Assembly: GCA_903905395.1 (NCBI GenBank)
Contig: CAIVGD010000305.1
Location: 1 to 6,768 of the forward strand
Direction of reading: 5' to 3'
Length of the DNA stretch: 6,768 nucleotides
From: an uncultured Verrucomicrobiota bacterium
GTDB taxonomy: Bacteria > Verrucomicrobiota > Verrucomicrobiia > Methylacidiphilales > Verrucolacustridaceae
The notes beneath the pieces are model-generated. The model saw nothing but the letters and a program-made list of their open reading frames with translations. It had not been told where the DNA came from and did not search any database. The translations under genes were made by a program, and so were the position numbers. Below, one piece after another: positions 1-4,936 of the stretch (the stretch's first letter is position 1; each line of letters begins with the position of its first letter).

Positions 1-1
1 C

Positions 2-634
2 AATATTACAGAGAGAACCAAAGGCACGGTTCGTAGTATTACCGGATATGGTGCCGAATCATTGATAACCGGTCGCGCATTAGTCTGCGGATACAATCTC
101 TTTTTTAAGGCTTGGAGGGACTCAAAATATGATGCTGTTCTTGAAGCTAACAAAGTTCTTTTTCGAGTGGAGTTTAAGGGTACAAAGACTAAAAGTCTTA
201 CATTGACTAGCGGTGGTAGGACAGGAAAGCAAATTAGCCGCTCAGTAAAATCGCGTGAACAGGTTTTAAGTACGGAAGATTCTGAAATCTTGATTGGGAT
301 CGATTCTACTTGCGGCATTTGTTGGGTCATTCCTACCGAGATAATTATGATTCTTGGAAAGAAACAAATTTCGATAAAACAAATTGATTTCTTTAAGGAA
401 CAGTGGCGGCTTATGCACTTTTTAGCCACGCACCCCAATGAGTGTAGATTGCTTTTATCTAAGGGGGTCTCGCACTTGACGGACGAAGAATACGATTCTG
501 TGGTTCAGGCTTACGGTGACGGAAGGCAGCCTGAAACCTGTAGCAATCCCTTTAAAATTGGGAAACTGACCTTTTCTGGTAGCAATAAAAAAGCCTTAAA
601 TGTTTGGAAGCTTATCTACGATTTAGCGAAGTGA
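2..634 (+). CDS. Putative PD-(D/E)XK restriction endonuclease, 5'-truncated by window edge
   Basis: The frame is open from base 2 to the TGA at 632-634, so the true start lies left of the window; the in-frame TTG at 62 is only a fallback and would cut into the fold. The visible part is 210 residues. It reads like a PD-(D/E)XK nuclease: an early GAES helix (Glu at 56-58), then a GY turn, KYDAV with Asp at 131-133, a short strand, then VEFKGT with Glu at 170-172 and Lys at 176-178. That spacing, D-x12-E-x-K, is a standard metal-binding catalytic triad. A later ILIGIDSTCGICWVIP strand pair resembles the segment after the core in PDDEXK_5-like (I-Ssp6803I-type) nucleases. It converges on and overlaps a C5 methyltransferase by 23 bases, so I infer it is the restriction partner that cuts the same unmethylated site. 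The C-terminal 90 residues, possibly for DNA recognition, match nothing I recognise. Base composition is clearly AT-richer than the genes at 2141-6511. A homing-type or orphan nuclease remains possible. Confidence 0.6.
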   Translation, partial: NITERTKGTVRSITGYGAESLITGRALVCGYNLFFKAWRDSKYDAVLEANKVLFRVEFKGTKTKSLTLTSGGRTGKQISRSVKSREQVLSTEDSEILIGIDSTCGICWVIPTEIIMILGKKQISIKQIDFFKEQWRLMHFLATHPNECRLLLSKGVSHLTDEEYDSVVQAYGDGRQPETCSNPFKIGKLTFSGSNKKALNVWKLIYDLAK

Positions 635-1760
635 CTTTGGTGAAAAGATCGGCCTGATATGTGCAATTCTCTTGCACTGAAGGGTATCCTCTTCCAGCTA
701 GTGTTTTCAAAACGGAGCCGAAAATAATTTCAGACATCAGGGGTGAAACGGCCATCCCAATCTGTTTGCGAATACTTTCTTTTGAGCCTTTAAATTCAAA
801 GGAATCTGGAAAAGTCTGTAGACGGGCGCGTTCCCGATTTGTTAAGGCGCGCGGCTCCTTCCAGTGGTATCCGTGAGTGCCGCCACCGCCGCTTCCTGTA
901 ATCGTGTATGAAGGGCGATCCGGATGAAGTCGTTTGTAGATTTGGCTGAGTTTTGCTTTCTTTACGTTTAGGCGGAGCCTGTCAGGTAAATCTGCGTTCC
1001 ACACATTTTCCCCGGGACCGGTTTTAAGAAGTCTTTCGATTACGGTCTTCGATTGTTTTGTGAAATCATGGTTCTTAGCGTTTTGCCGTATAGGTGGTCT
1101 TTCAATTGCCTCACTTGCTGAGATAGCTCGACCAAGATGGGTTGGTGCAGGAACTCTAAAGGTCAACCCTGTCTTCGTGGCGAAACCCACAATGATTATT
1201 CGATGTCTAGCTTGTGGAACTCCGTAATCCTCGAAACGGTACTTATGGCAAGTTAGCTCATAGCCATCCCCAGCATTTGAGAGACTGTCAAGAATTGTCT
1301 GAAAAGTTCTCCCCTCATTAGCGCTAGTAAGCCCTCCTACGTTTTCGGCTATAATTACCAATGGTTTAAGGTGATCAATAATCTTTATTCCGTAAGTGTA
1401 AAGCGGTCCGAAAGAGCCAGTGATACCGCGGTGTTCGCCAACAATACTGAAGTCATTGCATGGGAATCCGTAAGCGAAAATATCGATTGGTCTTAATGCG
1501 GAAATGTCCAACTTTCGAACGTCCGAGCAAATGACGGATTGATGATTGTCTGGGCATATATTATGCCTGTATGTAGCGCAAGTATCCTCGTCCCAATCGC
1601 TTGCCCAAGAATGTTCAATCGCCAAACTTCGGCCTTTGTTCTGAACGCCGGCCTTTATTGCTCCTAGAGCTATCCCTCCTGGTCCGCAAAATAACTCTCC
1701 CAGTTTAAGAGAGGATTTCTCATCTTGTAGCGCGAAAGCAGGATTATTCGGCTTTATCAT
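612..1760 (-). CDS. C5-cytosine DNA methyltransferase of a type II restriction-modification system
   Basis: This protein transfers a methyl group from S-adenosylmethionine to carbon 5 of cytosine in a specific DNA site, protecting that site from the partner nuclease. Counting from an upstream TTG at 1799, the motifs are in canonical order: motif I LFCGPGG (36-42) binds SAM; motif IV GFPCNDFS (111-118) carries the catalytic Cys114; motif VI ENVGGL (152-157); motif VIII QARHRIIIVGF (196-206); a variable target-recognition region of about 105 residues; motif IX RERARLQTFP (322-331); motif X QIGMAVSP (346-353). I prefer the ATG at 1760 (382 aa), because AGGGTG lies about 4 bases upstream and the 13 residues before it add no motif. 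Two motif variants stand out: PCNDFS instead of the commoner PCQxFS, and GMAVSP instead of GNAVPP. The gene appears intact. The family is certain; the target sequence cannot be read from this protein. Confidence 0.95.
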   Translation of the reverse strand: MIKPNNPAFALQDEKSSLKLGELFCGPGGIALGAIKAGVQNKGRSLAIEHSWASDWDEDTCATYRHNICPDNHQSVICSDVRKLDISALRPIDIFAYGFPCNDFSIVGEHRGITGSFGPLYTYGIKIIDHLKPLVIIAENVGGLTSANEGRTFQTILDSLSNAGDGYELTCHKYRFEDYGVPQARHRIIIVGFATKTGLTFRVPAPTHLGRAISASEAIERPPIRQNAKNHDFTKQSKTVIERLLKTGPGENVWNADLPDRLRLNVKKAKLSQIYKRLHPDRPSYTITGSGGGGTHGYHWKEPRALTNRERARLQTFPDSFEFKGSKESIRKQIGMAVSPLMSEIIFGSVLKTLAGRGYPSVQENCTYQADLFTKVTSLNRR

Positions 1761-1890
1761 GGCACACCCTAAGTTTGGCAGCTGCAAGGGGACCTGCAAT
1801 GAATCCTTTTTCTGCGGGTAATGGGTTTGTGATTATGTATTTAAGAAATCTGTAGATTCTGACATCAAGGCATCGGACAAAACCGGTCCC

Positions 1891-1896
1891 ATTATA
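1891..1896 (-). promoter_or_regulatory. Candidate -10 box for the methyltransferase
   Basis: The - strand reads TATAAT exactly, 130 bases upstream of the ATG at 1760. No good -35 hexamer sits 16-18 bases further up (AAACAT at 17-base spacing), and there is no extended TG motif. The position fits a methyltransferase promoter independent of the nuclease, but a single hexamer in AT-rich DNA is weak evidence. Confidence 0.3.
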
Positions 1897-1923
1897 AAAA
1901 CTCGAATAGATGGATGTTTTTAG

Positions 1924-2103
1924 CAAAACCAAGCGTTCCGAACTTATGTCTCGGATCGACTACAAAGTCAGACAGACGGTCCGATGCTGGAAGCGCTAAA
2001 GAGACTTCACGGGGGAACACTCCATTTACCCAGCCGAAGACAAGACATGCCAGATCGGGAGCGATTAGGCGTGAGGTTCGAGGCTTTTCAGAAGGCAGCG
2101 TAG
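1924..2103 (+). pseudogene. Short open frame, possible gene remnant
   Basis: The frame is open from 1924 to the TAG at 2101-2103, with an internal ATG at 1984 that would give 39 residues. The predicted end, around MLEALKRLHGGTLHLPS and then RERLGVRFEAFQKAA, has a plausible mix of hydrophobic and charged residues and looks more protein-like than the competing frames. There is no ribosome site and no family I recognise. It could be the tail of a gene disrupted when the restriction-modification pair arrived, a very short gene, or chance. Confidence is low. Confidence 0.2.
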
Positions 2104-2140
2104 GGAGAGGATTTTCGCACTAAAAAGACAAACGTATCAA

Positions 2141-2482
2141 CTACTCGACATCAAGAGCTGGATTTTGAAGGACGATGACTTGGCCGGCACCTGTCTGACT
2201 GCCCCAGACCGATCCGTTGATGCCGTAGGCGTTGAAGTAGCCGTTCTCCTCCACATCTCCAATAAAGACGCGGCCGTGATTGATGATAAGGACCCGATCT
2301 GTATCTAGCCCTTCCTGGTGCTCAATGTTCACATAGCTTCCGTAGTTGTCGAATAGGGTGTCGTCGGCATGGGCGGGGGTTAACAAAACACTCACGCTAA
2401 GTCCGCAAAGTACGCCAAGGTCGGAGAGGATTCTTATTAGGGAACGGTTATTAGGTGTAGGTGGTTGGGTTAATTGGTTCAT
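2141..2482 (-). CDS. Small secreted protein, copy s1 (paralogue of 3317-3655)
   Basis: This 113-residue protein has a Sec-type signal peptide: a basic NNRSLIRIL segment, a hydrophobic run to about residue 35, and a likely cut after AHA at 37-39. The mature part, about 74 residues starting DDTLFDNYGSY, is acidic, rich in Gly, Asn and aromatic residues, and looks like short beta strands; it has no cysteine and no membrane helix. It should end up in the periplasm or outside the cell. I do not recognise the family. The start at 2482 is chosen because the second copy begins with the same MNQLTQP and because AAAGGA lies upstream; an ATG at 2512 would overlap gene B. The gene starts 19 bases after B stops, so the two are probably cotranscribed. 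From the signal cut to NP near the C-terminus, it differs from copy s2 by one residue (Glu79 here, Gln there). No clear terminator follows. Confidence 0.8.
   Translation of the reverse strand: MNQLTQPPTPNNRSLIRILSDLGVLCGLSVSVLLTPAHADDTLFDNYGSYVNIEHQEGLDTDRVLIINHGRVFIGDVEENGYFNAYGINGSVWGSQTGAGQVIVLQNPALDVE
2158..2482. repeat. Direct repeat, copy 1 (325 bp)
   Basis: This segment, covering nearly all of s1, aligns with 3331-3655 over 325 bp without a gap. By eye I count about 27 mismatches, roughly 92% identity. Both copies point the same way and bracket gene B. Confidence 0.9.
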
Positions 2483-2501
2483 TTCTTTGGGTCCTTTTTG
2501 T

Positions 2502-3305
2502 TTATAATCCATGGTGTTTTAGGAAGGCATCGGCATCGGTCTCGTTATCGGCCCACTCAATTTTGATGAGGCAGCGGATGATTTCGTCGCGATCTTCGCC
2601 CTCTTTCGATTCGAGGAATGTTGCGGTGGCCCATTCGGAAGAGAGGCGCTCGTAGTGGTTAGTTAGTTGGGGATAGAGCTCGGACTCGACGGTGGTGAAG
2701 TTTTCCAGTTTGTGGATATCTTCACCTTCAGTGAAGTTGCCCACGGTGTAGATGAGGCCTAGGCCGTAGCCATCATCGGAATTACTCTCGACCCGAGTCT
2801 GGTCGATCCAGTCGACAATCTGGCCCAGGGTGAGGGGATCGTGGGATGGGAGCTTAGGGAAATAGAAGACGCCTTCGTACTCGTCGACTATGGAGTAGCG
2901 CAGGAGTCCCGTTTTGGTTCGCCGGGCACGAAGGCTGATGACGTCGCGCAGGGTGGAGTCGAGTACGATGCGCGCGATTTCAGTTTCAGCGGCCTGGTAG
3001 TCGGGCAGATATTCCCCGCCAAGAAAGCTGGGGTGGATCCGGCCCAAGGATTGGCGTTCGGGCGTGGTGAGGGTGTCTTTCGATAGGCCAGGTTCGACCT
3101 GATCGAGTTTATCGAGGTAGTGGAAGTCGCGAATGAGGCGGCGACGGTTTTCACCTTTGACGTTACGAAGGGTAGCGTGAAGGACTGAGGAGTCGTCCCA
3201 GTACGATTGGGGGCGCTGGGTATAATCGATCCCTTTAAAACGCTTGGGAGCGAATCCCGGAGTTGAAGTGGGTGTGGTGGGGGTGGATTTGTTTTTATTG
3301 CTCAT
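2502..3305 (-). CDS. Unrecognised cytoplasmic protein, gene B of the A-s2-B-s1 cluster
   Basis: This 267-residue protein has no signal peptide or membrane helix. Residues 1-25 are a flexible Ser/Thr/Pro-rich tail. A basic stretch follows at 45-60 (RNVKGENRRRLIRDF), then LGRIHPSFLGGEYLP at 87-101, a strand-rich core with DVISLRARR (121-129) and YSIVDEYEGVFYFP (137-150), LTLGQIVDWIDQT at 158-170, and an acidic, helical C-terminus. I know no function for it. I have an unverified impression that similar unnamed proteins recur in Verrucomicrobiota. It starts 11 bases after s2 stops, and GGAG in the last codons of s2 may serve as a distant ribosome site. It is followed by s1. Its first codons and leader share an 18-base identity with gene A (both begin MSNK), but the rest shows no similarity to A by eye. 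It is flanked on both sides by the two s copies. Confidence 0.8.
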   Translation of the reverse strand: MSNKNKSTPTTPTSTPGFAPKRFKGIDYTQRPQSYWDDSSVLHATLRNVKGENRRRLIRDFHYLDKLDQVEPGLSKDTLTTPERQSLGRIHPSFLGGEYLPDYQAAETEIARIVLDSTLRDVISLRARRTKTGLLRYSIVDEYEGVFYFPKLPSHDPLTLGQIVDWIDQTRVESNSDDGYGLGLIYTVGNFTEGEDIHKLENFTTVESELYPQLTNHYERLSSEWATATFLESKEGEDRDEIIRCLIKIEWADNETDADAFLKHHGL

Positions 3306-3316
3306 GGTTTTTTGGT

Positions 3317-3655
3317 TTATTCTCCATCCACTGGATTTTGAAGGACGATGACTTGGCCGGCACCGGTTTGGCTGCCCCAGACCGATCCGTTGATGCCGTA
3401 GGCGTTGAAGTAGCCGTTCTGCTCCACATCCCCAATAAAGACGCGGCCGTGGTTAATGATGAGGACCCGATCTGTATCTAGCCCTTCCTGATGCTCGATG
3501 TTCACGTAGCTCCCGTAGTTGTCGAATAAGGTGTCGTCGGCATGAGCGGAGGTTGGCAGAATACTCACGCAAAGTCCGCCAAGGACGCGAAGGTAGGAAA
3601 GGATTCTTATTAGGGAACGATTATTAGGTGTAGCTGGTTGGGTTAATTGGTTCAT
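3317..3655 (-). CDS. Small secreted protein, copy s2 (paralogue of 2141-2482)
   Basis: This is the 112-residue twin of the protein at 2141-2482. It has the same plan: a Sec signal peptide ending at AHA (37-39), then a mature domain of about 73 residues containing YGSYVNIEHQEGLDTDRV and NGYFNAYGINGSVWG. It probably acts outside the cytoplasm; the function is unknown. The start at 3655 overlaps the TGA of gene A in an ATGA arrangement, which suggests translational coupling, and AAGGAA lies about 10 bases upstream. A longer frame running back to 3847 is rejected because its extra residues are Arg/His-rich antisense-like sequence lying entirely inside gene A. Compared with s1 the signal peptide differs at about eight positions (8, 21, 23, 26, 29, 32, 34, 36), while the mature part is almost unchanged except for the extreme C-terminus (VDGE here, ALDVE there). 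Confidence 0.8.
   Translation of the reverse strand: MNQLTQPATPNNRSLIRILSYLRVLGGLCVSILPTSAHADDTLFDNYGSYVNIEHQEGLDTDRVLIINHGRVFIGDVEQNGYFNAYGINGSVWGSQTGAGQVIVLQNPVDGE
3331..3655. repeat. Direct repeat, copy 2 (325 bp)
   Basis: This is the partner of 2158-2482, covering nearly all of s2. Same-orientation repeats about 1.17 kb apart, start to start, could recombine and would delete or multiply gene B together with one s copy. Confidence 0.9.
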
Positions 3656-4569
3656 TTTTGCGGTTCCTTCTGGATTTGAATTTCTGGGTCTTCTGGAAGT
3701 ACGACTGGAGTGGTTGTCTCTTCCTTTGGTTTGGGTTGTCTGCGGATGGAGATGATGCTGATCCCTTCGGTGTAGATGGGGTCGTCTGCTTTCGCTACGC
3801 CTAGGTCGATGAATTTTGCCACTGCAGAGACCTTGGCCCCAGGCCAAACAAGACGTGCGACCGCGGCGATTTCATCGGCAGGTAGCAGCCCAGTCTGCTG
3901 GATGGACTCAAAGACGCCTTGGTCTTCTTGGGCTGAGTCGCTCCACGTAACCAAAAGACCTTCCTTGGCAGCCTCCTGGATGGGGCGGGTTCCGGGCACG
4001 TGGTGGACCGCCCAGTCCGTGAAGCCAGTTGTCTCGGGGGTGTCGGTGCTGGCAGTGATGACCCAGGTCTCGTAATGGGGGATTCGGGTGATGTGGTAGC
4101 TTTCGGGCCATGAAATACCCGGACCCGAGGTGGCCCAGTTGATTCCGCCGATAAATTCAGTCAGCAGAATGCGTGCGGGCCCGTTGGACGGATCCTTCGG
4201 AGGTCTTCCGTAGGTGATTTGGCCGTTGCCATGACAACTGGCCCAGAAGGGGAGGTTACTGATTGTGGTCAGGCAGATTCTAGCGACCGCGTTATGGAGC
4301 GGGCCAGGGGTGGAGTGGTTGAAATCTTCGCAATCCAAAACGGCGACGCCATGTTTAGCCTCGTCCCATTGGACTGGATCTACTGGGTGAAGCAGGGATG
4401 GATCGATTGCCTCCTTGGGGCGAAGACTTTTGAGGCTTAGGTATTCCGCCAAGATGGCGTGTTCCCTGGGGGTGAAAAAGGTTAGGGGGTCGATGGGTCT
4501 GGGTTCATGGATAACCCCGGCGCAGACATGCAGATCTGCCTGCCGGGTTTTGGTTTTCTTATTGCTCAT
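3652..4569 (-). CDS. Unrecognised cytoplasmic protein, gene A of the A-s2-B-s1 cluster
   Basis: This 305-residue protein has no signal peptide or membrane helix and matches no family I know. Visible features are a helical segment at 33-52 (PREHAILAEYLSLKSL), HGVAVLDCEDFNHS at 73-86, a Cys/Gly-containing stretch SCHGNGQITYG at 111-121, a Trp- and aromatic-rich region that looks beta-structured (NWATSGPGISWPESYHI at 144-160, then ETWVITAS), a helical stretch with DEIAAVARLVWP at 232-243, and a charged Pro/Glu/Lys/Thr-rich tail from about 279. The start at 4569 is chosen because AAGGAG stands about 11 bases upstream and because MSNK matches gene B's start; the frame also extends to a TTG at 4761, giving 64 more low-complexity residues. 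Its stop overlaps the s2 start by four bases. It heads the cluster, after a 214-base leader. Confidence 0.78.
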   Translation of the reverse strand: MSNKKTKTRQADLHVCAGVIHEPRPIDPLTFFTPREHAILAEYLSLKSLRPKEAIDPSLLHPVDPVQWDEAKHGVAVLDCEDFNHSTPGPLHNAVARICLTTISNLPFWASCHGNGQITYGRPPKDPSNGPARILLTEFIGGINWATSGPGISWPESYHITRIPHYETWVITASTDTPETTGFTDWAVHHVPGTRPIQEAAKEGLLVTWSDSAQEDQGVFESIQQTGLLPADEIAAVARLVWPGAKVSAVAKFIDLGVAKADDPIYTEGISIISIRRQPKPKEETTTPVVLPEDPEIQIQKEPQK

Positions 4570-4783
4570 GGTTTTTATATCTCCTTGCACCATGAGGGGG
4601 ATTTCTGTTCGAGGTGTTTTGACCTCGCACATCGGAGGAAACGTTTGGTCTCCTCCAAGCCACCGTGAGTCCCTCCTCCGGTTGGCGTCGGTACCGTTTT
4701 TGAGGCGGAACCGAACTCGTGATGAAGGGACATAAGTGCCACGGGTGAGGGAGGTCGGCAAGGGGTGCGTGTGTCATAAGAAG
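4570..4783 (-). promoter_or_regulatory. Leader of gene A, with hairpin
   Basis: This 214-base gap precedes the A-s2-B-s1 cluster. On the transcribed strand it contains GGAGGA and TCCTCC arms around an 11-base loop (within 4635-4658), other GGAGG runs, and a good ribosome site near 4582. I see no convincing promoter hexamer pair, so the cluster may be read through from upstream genes or driven by an atypical promoter. The hairpin could mask or mimic ribosome-binding sequence; that is inference. Confidence 0.3.
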
Positions 4784-4891
4784 TTAAAGCCTCGATCTAA
4801 GCCAGATGGCGAAGGCGATGCCGCTAAATAAGCCGACGATGTAGACGAAGACTTTGTAGACGGTGATGATGATGAAGGCGGCGAGGGACAT
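4784..4891 (-). CDS. 35-residue single-helix membrane peptide
   Basis: The frame runs from an ATG at 4889-4891 to a TAA at 4784-4786, giving 35 residues. Almost the whole peptide is one hydrophobic span (FIIITVYKVFVYIVGLF, then GIAFAIWL), broken by a single Lys and finished by a basic LRSRL tail. That pattern fits a small inner-membrane peptide with a positively charged cytoplasmic C-terminus; candidates are a small membrane regulator or a type I toxin-like peptide, but nothing shows which. It lies 37 bases after the stop of the repeat-bearing secreted protein and upstream of gene A, on the same strand. No Shine-Dalgarno is visible; the preceding mRNA is C-rich instead. The strongly hydrophobic composition in this frame is unlikely by chance, but expression is unproven. 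Confidence 0.5.
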   Translation of the reverse strand: MSLAAFIIITVYKVFVYIVGLFSGIAFAIWLRSRL

Positions 4892-4936
4892 GGGGAGATT
4901 AGGGATTAAGGGGTTATGGGGTTAAGGGTTAGCGGG
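4892..4936 (+). other. G-quadruplex-type tract of six G runs
   Basis: The + strand has G runs at 4892-4895, 4902-4904, 4910-4913, 4918-4921, 4926-4928 and 4934-4936, with A/T-rich loops of 4-6 bases (agatta, attaa, ttat, ttaa, ttagc). This satisfies the usual four-run G-quadruplex rule with two runs to spare. It covers the stop codon of the gene at 4929-5816 and the whole gap before the 35-aa peptide. The transcribed (+) strand carries the G runs, so a quadruplex could pause RNA polymerase between the two genes, and the mRNA carries the C runs. Confidence 0.6.

Larger units (their letters stand above)
1761..2140. other. Gene-poor junction between the restriction-modification pair and the operon
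   Basis: This 380-base stretch has no convincing gene. The longer open frames in it (62 aa on -, overlapping the methyltransferase start, and 69 aa on +) lack ribosome sites and have unconvincing composition. It holds a perfect TATAAT on the - strand at 1891-1896. It also holds an open + frame from just after the TAG at 1921-1923 to the TAG at 2101-2103, described separately. AT content falls from left to right, so the edge of the presumed acquired segment probably lies here. I see no inverted terminal repeats, target-site duplication or transposase. Confidence 0.5.

Noticed and set aside
661..876. 71-residue + strand frame
   Set aside because: It is antisense to the conserved motif IX-X region of the methyltransferase.
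1744..1932. 62-residue - strand frame overlapping the methyltransferase start
   Set aside because: No ribosome site, no recognisable features, and it overlaps the methyltransferase 5' end in another frame.
2101..2140. Terminator after s1
   Set aside because: A short T run exists on the - strand (near 2121-2125) but no stable stem precedes it.
3656..3847. N-terminal extension of the s2 frame
   Set aside because: It lies wholly within gene A in another frame and is Arg/His/Pro-rich; copy s1 has no counterpart, and MNQLTQP with a signal peptide marks the start.
4570..4761. 64-residue extension of gene A to a TTG
   Set aside because: It has low-complexity composition, and the ATG at 4569 has a strong AAGGAG site and matches the MSNK start of gene B.
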